The translations under genes were made by a program, and so were the position numbers. From contig NZ_QMJY01000080.1 in NCBI RefSeq assembly GCF_003574395.1, forward strand, positions 62,001-126,000: 64,000 nt of DNA. Reading direction: 5' to 3'. The notes beneath the pieces are model-generated. The model was not told where the DNA came from. It searched no databases and saw nothing but the letters and a program-made list of their open reading frames with translations. This document shows positions 15,699 through 26,035 of the stretch, piece after piece (the first letter of the stretch is position 1; the number at the start of each line of letters is the position of its first letter). Source of the DNA: Tabrizicola thermarum. GTDB taxonomy: Bacteria; Pseudomonadota; Alphaproteobacteria; Rhodobacterales; Rhodobacteraceae.

Positions 15699-16922
15699 TC
15701 AGCTTCGTGCAAGCCGGGTCAGGAGGTCCACCTGTCTGGGCAGGCAGACCGACCGCAGGTCATACTTCGCGCGCGCCATCCGCCGGGCGGCTTCTCTCAT
15801 CCCGTCATGGGCCTCGGGTCGCGCCAGCGCGTCGGTCAGCGCTGCGGACCAGGCCGAGACATCGAAGAACGGGACCAGACGTCCGTTGACGCCGTCCGTT
15901 ATCATTTCCGCTACCGGCGGGGTGTCCGAACCCACGACCAGCGTCCCGGCGGCCAGGGCCTCGACCATCGACCAGGACAACACGAAGGGATAGGTCAGAT
16001 AGGCGTGGACGCGGGCCACATGCATCAGGTCGACCAGACGATCATAGGGCAGCCGCCCGGTGAAATGGACGCGCGACAGGTCCAGCCGATCCCTCACCTC
16101 GTTCAGGATGACGTCCTTCCACGACCCGCCTTCCCGGGGCGCCTGTCCATAGCTGACCTCGTTGCCTCCCACGATCACGACCTGCGCTTCGGGCCTGGCC
16201 GCCAGAACATCCGGCAAGGCGCGCATGAAGACATGATAGCCGCGATAGGGCTCCAGGTTGCGGTTGACGAAGGTCAGAACCTCGTCCCCCCGCCGCAGGA
16301 TCCGGCCGTTCGGCAGCACGAAGCTGGCCAGAGGGTTCGGGGCAAGCCGGTCGCAATCGACCCCGTCGAAGATCACCTCAAGCAGTCTGCGCAGCGCCGG
16401 GGGGTGCGTGCCGGCCTGCCACTCGGTCGGGCAGACCCCGCCATCGGAGTGGACCAGGGCCTGCGCCATGTAGGCAGAGCGGGACTGGGCGATCATCACC
16501 TGATCAAAGCCCCGAGCCTGAAACTCGGGGTCAAAGCCGGTATCTGCTCCCAGACCCCGATAGTAGAACTCGGCAAAGACCAGAAGTTTCGCCTCGGGCC
16601 AGACCTCTTTCAGAAACAGCGTCTCGCCCCAGCCCGAATGGCCGTAGATCACGTCCGGCACATAGCCTTCCTGGCGCAGTTTCCGCGCAAAGCGGGCCAC
16701 CACGACGCCCCGGTCGCTCATCACCGTGAAGTTGCGGCCCAGCCGCGTGGCCTTGGGGTCCACCTCCTGCGGTTTGTAGCTGTAACGCAGGGTGGGGATG
16801 TCCGTGGTCTTGTCGTTGGTCGCGTCGGTGAGTGCCCGCACATCGTGCCCGCGGCGCTGCATCTCGGGCGCCAGGTGCAGGAACTGGGCCGGAAAGTTCT
16901 GGTGGACGAAAAGCAGCTTCAA
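15699..16922 (-). CDS. Family 4 glycosyltransferase appended to the yej operon
   Basis: A 407-residue GT-B glycosyltransferase. The N-terminus MKLLFVHQNFPAQFLHLAPE is that of a group which transfers sugars to lipids, polysaccharides or small molecules. The C-terminal donor domain shows VIVGGNE, VHFTGRLPYDRL and the ALAAGTLVVGSDTPPVAEMI segment carrying the nucleotide-sugar E-x7-E region. The start is a TTG three bases beyond the yejF stop, with GGAG at suitable distance, so it is translated from the yej message. Glycosyltransferases are not part of known yejABEF systems; donor and acceptor are unknown. Confidence 0.85.
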   Translation of the reverse strand: MKLLFVHQNFPAQFLHLAPEMQRRGHDVRALTDATNDKTTDIPTLRYSYKPQEVDPKATRLGRNFTVMSDRGVVVARFARKLRQEGYVPDVIYGHSGWGETLFLKEVWPEAKLLVFAEFYYRGLGADTGFDPEFQARGFDQVMIAQSRSAYMAQALVHSDGGVCPTEWQAGTHPPALRRLLEVIFDGVDCDRLAPNPLASFVLPNGRILRRGDEVLTFVNRNLEPYRGYHVFMRALPDVLAARPEAQVVIVGGNEVSYGQAPREGGSWKDVILNEVRDRLDLSRVHFTGRLPYDRLVDLMHVARVHAYLTYPFVLSWSMVEALAAGTLVVGSDTPPVAEMITDGVNGRLVPFFDVSAWSAALTDALARPEAHDGMREAARRMARAKYDLRSVCLPRQVDLLTRLARS

Positions 16923-16925
16923 GCA

Positions 16926-18509
16926 TCAGGCTCCGAAGGCGGCGGCCATCAGGGCTTTGGTATAGGGGGTTTTCGGATTGGTAAACACGGCTTCGCAGTC
17001 GCCGGATTCGACCACATCGCCCGACTGCATCACCATGACCTTGTGTGCCATGGCTCGGATCACCCGCAAGTCGTGGCTGATGAAGATGTAGGCGAGGCCC
17101 CATTTCCGCTGCAACTCGCGCAGGAGATCGGCGATCTGGACCTGAACCGTCATGTCCAGGGCACTGGTCGGTTCGTCCAGCACCACCAGTTTCGGCCGCA
17201 GGATCATTGCCCGGGCAATGGCGATGCGCTGGCGCTGGCCACCGCTGAATTCGTGCGGGTAGCGCTGCATCGTGGCCGGGTCGAGACCGACCTCGGCCAT
17301 GATCCCCGCGACCATCTCGGTGCGGTTGTGGCCGGGATCGACGCCGTGGACACCCAGACCCTCGGCAATGATCTCCTCCACCGTCATCCGGGGAGAGAGG
17401 CTTCCGTAGGGGTCCTGGAACACCACCTGCATCTCGCGACGCAGACTGCGCAACTCGGCGCGGCCCAGGCTTTGCAGGTCGCGGCCCAGGAAGGTGACTG
17501 TCCCGGTCGAAGGAATCAGCCGCAGGATCGCCAGAGCCAGCGTGGTCTTGCCCGAACCGCTTTCGCCGACGATCCCCAACGTCTCGCCCGCGCGGACTGA
17601 CAGGGTCGCGTCGTTCACTGCCTTCACATGGCCCACGGTCTTGCGCAGAAGGCCCTTCTGGATCGGGAACCAGATGCGCAGCGCATCGGTCCGCACCACC
17701 TCGGCGGCCCCTGCCGGCACCGGAGGCGGGCCGCCCTTCTGCTCGGCGGCCAGCAGCTTTTGCGTGTAGGGATGCTGCGGATTGGCGAAGATCTCGGCCG
17801 TGCTGCCCTGTTCGACGATCTCGCCGCCCTGCATCACGCAAACCCGGTCGGCGATGCGGCGGACGATGCCCAGGTCATGGGTGATGAACAGAAGGCTCAG
17901 CCCCTCGGCCCGTTTCAGGTCGGCCAGAAGGTCAAGGATCTGCGCCTGGATCGTCACGTCCAGCGCCGTGGTGGGCTCGTCGGCCACCAGAAGCTCCGGC
18001 CCGTTGGCCAAGGCCATCGCGATCATCACCCGCTGCCGCTGCCCGCCCGACAGCTGGTGCGGATAGGCACCAAGGCGGCTTTCCGCGTCGCGGATGCCGA
18101 CCTTGCCCAGCAACTCGACGATCCGGGCGCGGGCCTTGTCGCCGGACAGGCCCTGGTGCAGGGCAAGGCTTTCGGCCAGCTGCTTTTCGATGGTGTGCAA
18201 GGGGTTCAGGCTCGTCATCGGCTCCTGGAAGATGAAGCTGATGTCGTTGCCCCGCACCTTGCGCAACTCGCGTTCGCTGGCGCCGACCATCTGCGTGCCG
18301 TTGTAGGTGACCGATCCCGCAACTTCGGCATTGTCGGACAACAGGCCCACCGTGGACAGCGCCGTGACCGACTTGCCCGAGCCGCTTTCCCCGACCAGCG
18401 CCACCGTCTCGCCCTTGTCGACGGTAAACGACACGCCCCGCACCGCCTCGATCCGGCGCCCCTCCTGGCGGAAGGTGACACTCAGGTCCCTGACCTCAAG
18501 CACGCTCAT
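16926..18509 (-). CDS. yejF: Peptide ABC transporter ATP-binding protein YejF
   Basis: A 527-residue protein made of two complete ABC ATPase domains, as in YejF of the YejABEF peptide/microcin C importer. Domain 1 has [17 protein letters not shown] and LSGGQRQR; domain 2 has a second [17 protein letters not shown] and FSGGQRQR, each with Walker [12 protein letters not shown] or [10 protein letters not shown]. It powers uptake of oligopeptides through YejB/YejE. Its start overlaps the end of yejE by four bases. A glycosyltransferase gene follows three bases later. Confidence 0.93.
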   Translation of the reverse strand: MSVLEVRDLSVTFRQEGRRIEAVRGVSFTVDKGETVALVGESGSGKSVTALSTVGLLSDNAEVAGSVTYNGTQMVGASERELRKVRGNDISFIFQEPMTSLNPLHTIEKQLAESLALHQGLSGDKARARIVELLGKVGIRDAESRLGAYPHQLSGGQRQRVMIAMALANGPELLVADEPTTALDVTIQAQILDLLADLKRAEGLSLLFITHDLGIVRRIADRVCVMQGGEIVEQGSTAEIFANPQHPYTQKLLAAEQKGGPPPVPAGAAEVVRTDALRIWFPIQKGLLRKTVGHVKAVNDATLSVRAGETLGIVGESGSGKTTLALAILRLIPSTGTVTFLGRDLQSLGRAELRSLRREMQVVFQDPYGSLSPRMTVEEIIAEGLGVHGVDPGHNRTEMVAGIMAEVGLDPATMQRYPHEFSGGQRQRIAIARAMILRPKLVVLDEPTSALDMTVQVQIADLLRELQRKWGLAYIFISHDLRVIRAMAHKVMVMQSGDVVESGDCEAVFTNPKTPYTKALMAAAFGA

Positions 18510-19618
18510 CTGAAGGTCTTCCGCGGGTCGAAGGCATCGCGGACGCCCTCGAAGATGAAGACCAGAAGCGACAGCATGATCGCGAAGGTGAAGAAGGCGA
18601 TGAAGGCCAGATGCGGGGCCTGGAGGTTCTGCTGCGCCTGCCGGGTCAACTGGCCCAGCGAGGGCAGATCCGCGGGCAGGCCGAAGCCGAGGTAATCCAG
18701 GCTTGCCAGCGTCCCGATCGCCCCGGTGACGGCAAAGGGCAGCAGCGTCAGCGTCGCAACCATGGCATTGGGCAGAACGTGGCGGAACATGATCTGCCAA
18801 TCGGCCACGCCCAGCGCCCTGGCGGCGCGGACATATTCGAAGTTCCGCGCCCGCAGGAACTCGGCCCGGACGACACCGACAAGCCCGGTCCAGCCGAACA
18901 GCACCATGAGAAACACCAGAAGCCAGAAGCTTTTCGACCAGACTGCGGTCAGGATGATGATCACGTAAAGCGTGGGAACCGAGGACCACAGCTCGATGAA
19001 GCGCTGGAAGAGAAGGTCGGTCAGACCGCCGAAATAGCCCTGCACCGCGCCCGCCGCGATGCCGATGACCGAGCTGAGCAGCGTCACGATCAGCGCGAAG
19101 GTGACCGACAGCCGGAAGCCGTAGATGATCCGCGCCAGCACGTCGCGGCTGGTGTCGTCGGTCCCCAGCCAGTTCATCGCCGAGGGCTTGCCCGGCGCGA
19201 CCCCTCCGGTATCGACGATGGTGTTGTAGCTGAAGGGGATCAGCGGCCAGAGCATCCAGCCTTTCTGCACCGGCTGTCCCGAGGCCGTGCCCGAGGCGTT
19301 GACCTCGGCCTTGATGCCCTCGGGGTCGTCCCAGCAGTCCTGCGACCCGCCCGACACGATCAGGCATTGCACTTCGGGCGTGGTGTAGTCTGCCTCGGTG
19401 CGCAGGTCGCCCCCGAAGGCCACCTCGGGGTAGAACTTGAAGACCGGGGTGTAATAGCTGCCCTGATACTGCACCAGGATCGGCCGGTCATTGGCGATCA
19501 GTTCCGCAAACAGCGAGATGCCGTAAAGGACCAGAAAGATCCACAGCGACCAATAAGCCCGCCGGTTCGCCTTGAAGTTCCGCCAGCGCCGCTGATTTAG
19601 GGCCGAAAGCGCCATCAT
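18506..19618 (-). CDS. yejE: Peptide ABC transporter permease YejE
   Basis: A 370-residue permease of the DppC/OppC type. An N-terminal helix is followed by a large periplasmic segment specific to YejE ([20 protein letters not shown], then [19 protein letters not shown]), then five helices. The EAA loop, [20 protein letters not shown], contacts the ATPase. It forms the transmembrane path with YejB. Two ATGs in tandem (19618 and 19615) overlap the yejB stop, indicating translational coupling. Confidence 0.93.
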   Translation of the reverse strand: MMALSALNQRRWRNFKANRRAYWSLWIFLVLYGISLFAELIANDRPILVQYQGSYYTPVFKFYPEVAFGGDLRTEADYTTPEVQCLIVSGGSQDCWDDPEGIKAEVNASGTASGQPVQKGWMLWPLIPFSYNTIVDTGGVAPGKPSAMNWLGTDDTSRDVLARIIYGFRLSVTFALIVTLLSSVIGIAAGAVQGYFGGLTDLLFQRFIELWSSVPTLYVIIILTAVWSKSFWLLVFLMVLFGWTGLVGVVRAEFLRARNFEYVRAARALGVADWQIMFRHVLPNAMVATLTLLPFAVTGAIGTLASLDYLGFGLPADLPSLGQLTRQAQQNLQAPHLAFIAFFTFAIMLSLLVFIFEGVRDAFDPRKTFR

Positions 19619-20754
19619 CCGCGCCTTTCGAAGTCGATGCGGGGATCGACGAAGACATACATGAGGTCGGAAAGGATACCGACGACCAGGCCGATCAGCC
19701 CGAAGGCGAACAGCGTGCCGAAGATCACCGGATAGTCACGCTCCACCGCCGAGCGGAAACCAAGCTGGCCCAGCCCGTCCAGCGAGAAGATCACCTCGAT
19801 CAGCAGGCTCGACCCGAAGAACACCGCCAGAAACAACCCCGGAAACCCGGCGATCACGATCAGCATCGCGTTGCGGAACACATGGCCGTAGAGCACGCGG
19901 CTTTCCGAAAGGCCCTTTGCCCGCGCGGTCAGGACGTACTGCTTCTTGATCTCGTCCAGAAAGCTGTTCTTTGTCAGCAGAGTCAGGACGGCAAAGGACG
20001 AGATCAGCTGCGCCGTCACCGGCAGGGTGATGTGCCAGAGGTAGTCGACGATCTTCCCCCACAGTGACAGCTCGGCCCAGTTGTCGCTGGTCAGCCCGCG
20101 CAGCGGGAACCACTGGTAATAGCTTCCCCCCGCAAATACCACCATCAGCAGGATCGCGAACAGGAACCCGGGGATCGCATAGGCCGCGATGATGATGCCG
20201 CTTGTCCAGGTGTCAAAGCTCGACCCGTCGTGAACCGCCTTGCGGATGCCCAGCGGGATCGACACCAGATAGGCGATCAGCGTGGACCAGAGCCCCAGCG
20301 TGATCGACACCGGCATCTTCTCGATGACCAGATCGACGACCGAGATCGACCGGAAATAGCTCTCACCGAAGTCGAGGGTCAGATAGTTGCCCATCATGAT
20401 GAAAAACCGCTCGACCGCCGGGATCTGCTCTTTCCGGCATTCCGGTGCGGTGACCGACGGCTTGCCGGTATAGCCCTCATCGCAGACGATCCGGGCAAAG
20501 CCGAACTGGACTTCCAGCTTGGCGATGAACTCGGGCGGCAGGCCACGGGCGCCGACATAGCCGTCGTCCTCCTGAACCCCGCCCCCCTCGCTGCCGCCAA
20601 GATTCTGGATGGAATCGCCCTCGCCCTCCAGCCGCGCGATGACCTGCTGAACCGGCCCGCCGGGGACGAACTGGGTCAGCGCGAAGTTGATGACCATCAC
20701 GCCGAACAGCGTGGGGATCACCAGCAGCAACCGGCGGAGGATGTAGGCGCCCAA
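19615..20754 (-). CDS. yejB: Peptide ABC transporter permease YejB
   Basis: A 379-residue permease of the DppB/OppB type. The N-terminal [20 protein letters not shown] is typical; the insertion around [13 protein letters not shown] is characteristic of YejB; the EAA loop lies at [19 protein letters not shown]. The start is a TTG at 20754, 19 bases after the end of the yejA frame. It lies inside the co-transcribed yejA-B-E-F cluster. Confidence 0.92.
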   Translation of the reverse strand: MGAYILRRLLLVIPTLFGVMVINFALTQFVPGGPVQQVIARLEGEGDSIQNLGGSEGGGVQEDDGYVGARGLPPEFIAKLEVQFGFARIVCDEGYTGKPSVTAPECRKEQIPAVERFFIMMGNYLTLDFGESYFRSISVVDLVIEKMPVSITLGLWSTLIAYLVSIPLGIRKAVHDGSSFDTWTSGIIIAAYAIPGFLFAILLMVVFAGGSYYQWFPLRGLTSDNWAELSLWGKIVDYLWHITLPVTAQLISSFAVLTLLTKNSFLDEIKKQYVLTARAKGLSESRVLYGHVFRNAMLIVIAGFPGLFLAVFFGSSLLIEVIFSLDGLGQLGFRSAVERDYPVIFGTLFAFGLIGLVVGILSDLMYVFVDPRIDFERRG

Positions 20755-20773
20755 AATCCCTGCCCGTTCTTCG

Positions 20774-22686
20774 TTACTTCAACACGCCCTTGGCCTTCAG
20801 CGCGTCGGCTTTTTCGGCGTTGTACCACCAGATCGACAGTTCGCCCAGCCCATAGGGGGGCAGGGTCTCGGGATGTTCGTACATGTTGTAGTAGGCGACC
20901 CAGTTGTCCTTCTTGTAGTAGCGCGGCACGATCACCCATTGCGACCGCAGGACGCGGTCCAGCGCCTTGATCGTGGTATGCAGCGCCTCGCGGCTGTCCG
21001 CTGCCTCGACCAGGTCCAGGATCCTGTCCACCGCCGGGTCGGCATAGCCCATCCGGTTGCGGCTGGAATTGTCCTTGGAAACCGAGCCCCAGGCCTGTTT
21101 CAGCACCCCGCCCGGCTCTAGCCCGCCATTGACCACCGTGGTCGGCAGCGCATCGAAGTCGAAGTTCGGCGGGCTGGCACGTTCCTGCAGCTGGGGGTCG
21201 TCGATGATCTCGAAACTGGCATCCACGCCCAGGGCGCGCAGGTTCTCGACATAGGCGTTCATCACCGGCAGCAGATCGGTGCGCGAATGGACCATCGCCA
21301 TCCTCAGCGTCTTGCCGTCCTTGCGGCGCAGGCCATCGCTGCCGACGGTCCAGCCCGCCTCGTCCAGCAGGGCCGAGGCCGCGCGCAGGTTCTTGCGGTC
21401 CAGCGCCCGATCTTCCGACGACACCGAGGCCATCTTGGCCTCGTCCGTCAGGATGCTTGCGGGCAAGAGCCCCTCATCCACCAGCGGTTTCAAGATGGCG
21501 ACTTCGCCCGGCGTCGGCACCCCGGTCGCGGCCATTTCAGAGTTCTCCCAGATCGAATTGATCCGGGCCAGAAGCCCGTAGAACAGCGCCTTGTTCGACC
21601 ATTCGAAGTTGAACACAGCCCCAGCGCCTGACGCACTCGCGGGTCCTGGAACTGCGGGCGACGCAGGTTGAAGATGATCGACTGCCCGCCCGCGATGTTG
21701 CCCGACGGGATCACGGCCTTGACCACATCCCCCGCCGCGACCGCGGGGAAGTCGTAGCCCGTCGCCCAACGCTTGGAATCGCCTTCCGGCCGGAAGGTAT
21801 AGACGCCAGCCTTGAACGCCTCCATCGCGGCATTGTCATCGCCGAAATACTCGATGCGGATGCGGTCGAAATTGTTCTGGCCGACGTTCAGCGGATGCTT
21901 TTCGCCCCAGTAATCAGGATCGCGCTTGTAGATGACCTGCTGGCCGGGCTTGAAACTTTCCAGAACGTAGGGCCCGGTGCCCAGGAAAGGCTCCAGACTG
22001 GATTTCTCCAGGTCCCGGTTGTTCTCCTCGTAGTCCTTCTTGGAAAAGATCGGCTCGCTTCCGGCCTGCGCGGGCATGTCGCGGAACGGCGTCCCCGGTG
22101 CGAAGGTGAACTTGATCCGGTAGGGGTCAAGCACCTCGACCGACTGGAACTTGCCCCCGGCCACGGCGCGATATTCCGGGATGCCCTTTTCCATGAACAG
22201 GTTGTGGCTGAACAGCACATCCTCGGCCGTCATCGGCGAGCCGTCGGAAAACTTGACGTCCTTGCGCAGATTGAAGATCACCCAGGACCGGTCCTCGGGG
22301 TATTCCATCGTCTCGCACAGAAGGCAGTAGGCCGCACTGACGTCGTCCAAGGTGCCGCTCAGGATGGATTCGTAGAAGATCGAGGACAGCGCGGCCGAAG
22401 TTCCGGCAATCGCATAGGGATTGAACGAATCGAACGACCCCGGCGCCCACTGGCTCATCTCGCCCCCCTTGGGCGCGTCAGGATTGACGTAAGGCAGGTG
22501 GGTGAAGTCGGCAGGCAGCGCCAGGTCGCCGAAGGTGGAGATCCCGTGCGACTTTATCACCGTCTCGGCGCGGGCCGGAACCGCAAGAGCCGCCAGCGCA
22601 AGCATCAGAGACCCCGCCGCGACAAGTGGTCCCAACCCGGACTTCGCCGCCATCGCCCCTGCTGCACTCTGCTTGCCTGATCGCAT
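20774..22686 (-). pseudogene. yejA: Peptide-binding protein YejA, frameshifted
   Basis: A periplasmic solute-binding protein of SBP family 5, about 637 residues if restored. A signal peptide (ending VPARA before ETVIKS) and the YejA opening HGISTFGDLALPADFTHLPY are intact. The frame breaks at the run of four C (four G on the coding strand) at 21619-21622. Upstream the frame reads RVRQALG and then nonsense; one base later the other frame resumes the expected AVFNFEWSNKALFYG and continues to 20774. Restoring a fifth G rejoins the family sequence. So this is either a one-base deletion that kills substrate binding for the whole importer or a homopolymer sequencing error. The rest of the operon is intact, which favours error or a recent mutation. 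Confidence 0.88.
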
Positions 22687-22794
22687 CCGTCAGCCTCCCC
22701 TGCGTTCCGTCGGACTTATTCATTTATGCTAAATCAGGCTTTGTCGAGCCAACAAGCCGCGATTGCACCGCTCGATTTCGTGAGCGCAAAGCAG

Positions 22795-22818
22795 AAAGCC
22801 GCCCCGAAGGACGGCTTT
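22795..22818 (-). terminator. Hairpin terminator downstream of the cytochrome c gene
   Basis: AAAGCCG (22795-22801) pairs with CGGCTTT (22812-22818) around a stable CUUCGG-type loop on the minus strand, and a further GCAAAGC/GCTTTGC pairing extends the stem with one bulge. It starts 22 bases past the stop of the cytochrome gene. It would also separate that gene from the yej operon downstream. Confidence 0.65.
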
Positions 22819-22839
22819 GCTTTGCGATCGTGCATTCTG

Positions 22840-23376
22840 TCAGGGGTTGGCTGCCAGATAGGCGATGACATTGGCCCGGTCTTCCGGCTTGGGCAGGCCG
22901 GCAAAGGCCATCTTGGTGCCCGGGATCGCTTTCTTCGGGTTCTCCAAGAAGGCGAAGATGGCCTCGGGCGTCCAGGGCTCGGCCGATTTGGCTGCCATGG
23001 CTTCGGAATAGGCGAAGCCCGGCACGGCGCCATGGTTGCGGCCGACGACACCGTTCAGATGCGGGCCGACGCCGTTCGACCCGTCCAGCTTGTGGCAGGA
23101 CCCGCATTTCTTGAAGACGGCCTCACCGGCAGCCGCATCGCCCGCAGCCAGCAGCGCCGCGACATCGACCGTCTCGCCTTCGCCCTCGGCAGGCGCGGCC
23201 TCTTCCCCGGTGTCGATGGTGTAGGCCTGGGTCAGCTCACCCTCGGCATGTTCGCCGCCGTGACCCTTGCCGCCAACGGTGTAAAGCCCGTCACCCGCCC
23301 AGTTGACCAGCATCAGGACCAGAAGCGAGCCGCAGACCGCGCCCACCGCCTTGGTCATCGTCATCGTGTCGAACAT
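22840..23376 (-). CDS. Membrane-anchored cytochrome c (CycM/c552-like)
   Basis: A 178-residue class I cytochrome c. An uncleaved N-terminal helix ([20 protein letters not shown]) anchors it in the inner membrane; an acidic Ala/Glu-rich linker of about 50 residues leads to the heme domain with CGSCH. The distal Met is in GTKMAFAGL. This layout matches CycM/c552 of Paracoccus and other alphaproteobacteria, which carries electrons from the bc1 complex to aa3 oxidase. The ATG at 23376 with AGGTG upstream is preferred to a GTG at 23385. Divergent from pheA. Confidence 0.9.
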   Translation of the reverse strand: MFDTMTMTKAVGAVCGSLLVLMLVNWAGDGLYTVGGKGHGGEHAEGELTQAYTIDTGEEAAPAEGEGETVDVAALLAAGDAAAGEAVFKKCGSCHKLDGSNGVGPHLNGVVGRNHGAVPGFAYSEAMAAKSAEPWTPEAIFAFLENPKKAIPGTKMAFAGLPKPEDRANVIAYLAANP

Positions 23377-23500
23377 GGGTGTCACCTATTCCGGGGTCTC
23401 GTTCGGGGGGTATCTATCCGCTTCCCCCATCCGGTTTCAAGGTGTAGACGCGCGACCAAACGCCCCGTGGGGCCACATTTCGACAGGGGGTCGGTCTCAG

Positions 23501-24334
23501 ATGGTCGGTCGCATCGCGTTTCAGGGTGAACTCGGCGCCTATTCGCATCAGGCCTGCCAGCAATCCCGCCCGGATTTCGAACCCGTCCCCAGCACCACCT
23601 TCGAAGAGGTCGTGGACAAGGTTGCCCGTGGCGAGGTCGATCTCGGCATGCTGGCAGTCGAGAATTCGACCTATGGCCGGGTCGCCGATGTCCATTCCCT
23701 TCTGCCGCGCTCGGGCCTGCACATCATCGACGAAGCCTTCGTCCGCGTGCATGTGAACCTTCTTGGCGTGCCGGGTGCAAGGCTCGAGGAGGTGCAGGAA
23801 GCCCATGGCCATGTGGTCATCCTGCCGCAATGCGCGGGCTTCCTGAAAAAGCACGGCATCCGGGGCAAGGTCAGCTCCGACAACGCCCGCGCCGCCCGCG
23901 AAGTGGCCGAGGCCGGGGACAAGACCAGGGCCGCACTGGCCAGCGAGCTTGCCGCCTCGATCTACGGGCTTGATGTGCTGGCCCGGCATATCGAGGATCA
24001 GGCCAACAACACCACGCGCTTTCTGGTGATGTCGCGCACCCCCGATCTGACCCGGCGCGGCACGGGCAGGATGATTACCACCTTCACCTTCCGCGTCCGC
24101 AACATCCCGGCTGCGCTTTACAAGGCATTGGGCGGCTTTGCGACCAACGGCGTCAACATGACCAAGCTGGAAAGCTACATGGTCGGCGGCACCTTCACCG
24201 CGACCGAGTTCTACGCCGACATCGAGGGCCACCCCGACGACCCCAACGTCGCACTGGCGCTGGAGGAGCTGCGCTATTTCACCTCGGAACACCGGATCCT
24301 TGGCGTCTACCCCGCCGACCGCGAGCGTGGCTGA
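23501..24334 (+). CDS. pheA: Prephenate dehydratase
   Basis: A 277-residue monofunctional prephenate dehydratase, which makes phenylpyruvate on the way to phenylalanine. The catalytic domain shows RIAFQGELGAYSH, AVENSTYGRVADVHSLL and the NNTTRF motif with the key Thr. The C-terminal ACT domain (NIPAALYKALGGFATNGVNM, then KLESYM) binds phenylalanine for feedback inhibition. There is no chorismate mutase domain, so this is not the E. coli fusion type. ATG at 23501 with GGGGGTCGG upstream. Confidence 0.94.
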   Translation: MVGRIAFQGELGAYSHQACQQSRPDFEPVPSTTFEEVVDKVARGEVDLGMLAVENSTYGRVADVHSLLPRSGLHIIDEAFVRVHVNLLGVPGARLEEVQEAHGHVVILPQCAGFLKKHGIRGKVSSDNARAAREVAEAGDKTRAALASELAASIYGLDVLARHIEDQANNTTRFLVMSRTPDLTRRGTGRMITTFTFRVRNIPAALYKALGGFATNGVNMTKLESYMVGGTFTATEFYADIEGHPDDPNVALALEELRYFTSEHRILGVYPADRERG

Positions 24335-24337
24335 CCC

Positions 24338-24805
24338 TCAGACCTGCCGGTCGTAACGGTCCTTGATCCGCGCGCCCAGCCGGACCAGTCCCTTCTCGAA
24401 CCGGGCCTGCACCCGGCCCTTGGCCAGCCGCATCGTGTTGATGAACAGCCGCGCGGCCAGTGTCTTCGGCTTGACCTCCAGATCCACCCGCAACCGGCTG
24501 CGGCGCGGCGACAGGACCATCACCTCCAGCCAGGTCGTCCCCTCGATCGTCGGGCTGTCCAGACCCAGCACAAGCCGCTGATCCGGCGTCAGGTCCCCGA
24601 TCCGCACCTGAACCTTGCGCGGTTTGCCGCGGAAATGGCCCCGAATCCGCCATTCCGCCCCCACGCCCATGGCCGGAGTTCCCGCCGGACGTTCGACTTC
24701 CACTCCGTTGCGGATCGCCTCGCGTTCCCAGGCGGGATGGTCGATCAGGGTTGCGAAGACTGCGGCCGCTGGCACTTCCAGATCGGTCTTGGCCGTCAGT
24801 TTCAT
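24338..24805 (-). CDS. SRPBCC-fold protein of unknown ligand
   Basis: A 155-residue protein of the START/Bet v1-like SRPBCC superfamily. It opens with the usual strand-helix pattern (KTDLEVPAAAVFATLIDHPAWE) and ends with a long helix, but carries no residues that name a ligand. It ends three bases from the pheA stop, convergent with it, and is followed upstream by nudC in the same direction with a 55-base gap. Function is unknown; members include polyketide cyclases and lipid-binding proteins. Confidence 0.8.
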   Translation of the reverse strand: MKLTAKTDLEVPAAAVFATLIDHPAWEREAIRNGVEVERPAGTPAMGVGAEWRIRGHFRGKPRKVQVRIGDLTPDQRLVLGLDSPTIEGTTWLEVMVLSPRRSRLRVDLEVKPKTLAARLFINTMRLAKGRVQARFEKGLVRLGARIKDRYDRQV

Positions 24806-24860
24806 CTGCGCTCCACTGGAAATGCCCCGGTCCGGTCATCCGCATATCAGGAAGATCGGG

Positions 24861-25811
24861 TCAATCAAGCCGATCCGCAAGCCAGTTGCGCAGAATGAAG
24901 TTCGCAATCGCGCCCTTGCGGCTGGGCCGGATTGCCGGATGCCGCCCGGCAAAGACCTGCACAAGCTCTTCCCGGCTGACCCACAACGCCGCGTCCAGCT
25001 CTTCGGGATCGACGCGGATCTCGCTTGTGGTGGCTTCGGTCCGCGTGCCGATCATCAGCGAGGCGGGGAACGGCCAGGGCTGGCTGGCCAGATAACCAAC
25101 CGGCCCGCACAGCACGCCCGTTTCCTCCTGCACCTCGCGGCGCACGGCCGCCTCGATGGTTTCTCCCGGCTCGACAAAGCCTGCCAGCAGGGAAAACATC
25201 CCTTCGGGCCAGCCGGGACTGCGGCCCAAAAGCACCGAATTGCCCCGTGTCACCAGCATGATGACCACCGGGTCGGTCCGCGGGAAATGCTGCGCGCCAC
25301 AGGCCGGGCAGAGCCTTTGCCAGCCGGCCTGCGCCATGTCCGACCTTGCACCGCAGGTCGAACAGAACCCGTGGCTCTTGTGCCACTGGACCAGGGCCTT
25401 TGCCGTGACCACCAGTTCGGCCTCGCGCGCGCTCAGCCCGGTCATCAGGCCGCGCAGTTCGGCAAAGCCCGCGTCAGGGTCCATCGCCGGGTGGCGCTGC
25501 ACCGTCTGGTCGAAGAAACCCGCCTCGGGCGCCTCCGCCCCGGCCTCGGGGGACCAGTCCGACAGATCGACGGCAAAGCAGGGCGTTCCCGCATCCATAC
25601 CCAGAAAGATCGGCGGCCCGGCCAGCGCCAGCACCGGGTGGCCGGCAGGAACCCAGGCCAGACGGTCACCACGGACCAGAGGCTTGCCGCGCCAGATCGG
25701 CACCACCCTGCCCCGGCGCAGCGCATCTTCCAATGCCACCGCATCCCGCCGCAGGGCCGCATGTCTGTCCAGACCGGACCCTCCGAATGTCACCGTTTCC
25801 GCAATGCGCAT
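24861..25811 (-). CDS. nudC: NAD+ diphosphatase / NAD-capped RNA hydrolase NudC
   Basis: A 316-residue Nudix enzyme that cleaves NADH to NMNH and AMP and removes NAD caps from RNA. A zinc ribbon (CSTCGA and CPACGA) precedes the Nudix box GFVEPGETIEAAVRREVQEE, and the NudC-specific SQPWPFPAS motif follows. The ATG at 25811 is used; an in-frame one at 25877 would add an arginine-rich extension. Complete and unremarkable. Confidence 0.94.
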   Translation of the reverse strand: MRIAETVTFGGSGLDRHAALRRDAVALEDALRRGRVVPIWRGKPLVRGDRLAWVPAGHPVLALAGPPIFLGMDAGTPCFAVDLSDWSPEAGAEAPEAGFFDQTVQRHPAMDPDAGFAELRGLMTGLSAREAELVVTAKALVQWHKSHGFCSTCGARSDMAQAGWQRLCPACGAQHFPRTDPVVIMLVTRGNSVLLGRSPGWPEGMFSLLAGFVEPGETIEAAVRREVQEETGVLCGPVGYLASQPWPFPASLMIGTRTEATTSEIRVDPEELDAALWVSREELVQVFAGRHPAIRPSRKGAIANFILRNWLADRLD

Positions 25812-26035
25812 CTGACCTGGTTTCCCCGGCTGTCCGATCCTTTCGCGACAGCCTGGCTTCCATCTCTCCGGCCGCAAGGGAAAGCAAGCGGCGATCGCTC
25901 AACCTCCGCGCGAATAACGACAATTTGCCACAACATTGACACAACCAATACGGTAGATGGATCGCGCAAGGCGTGTGTTGATGGCAGGGTGTGGCTTCCG
26001 AGTGACCGGGTTGCAGCAAAGAAACTGGAAGGTTC

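Noticed and set aside
25936..25965. TTGACA upstream of the cpdB-like gene
   Set aside because: No -10 hexamer is found at 16-18 bases spacing, so no promoter is claimed.
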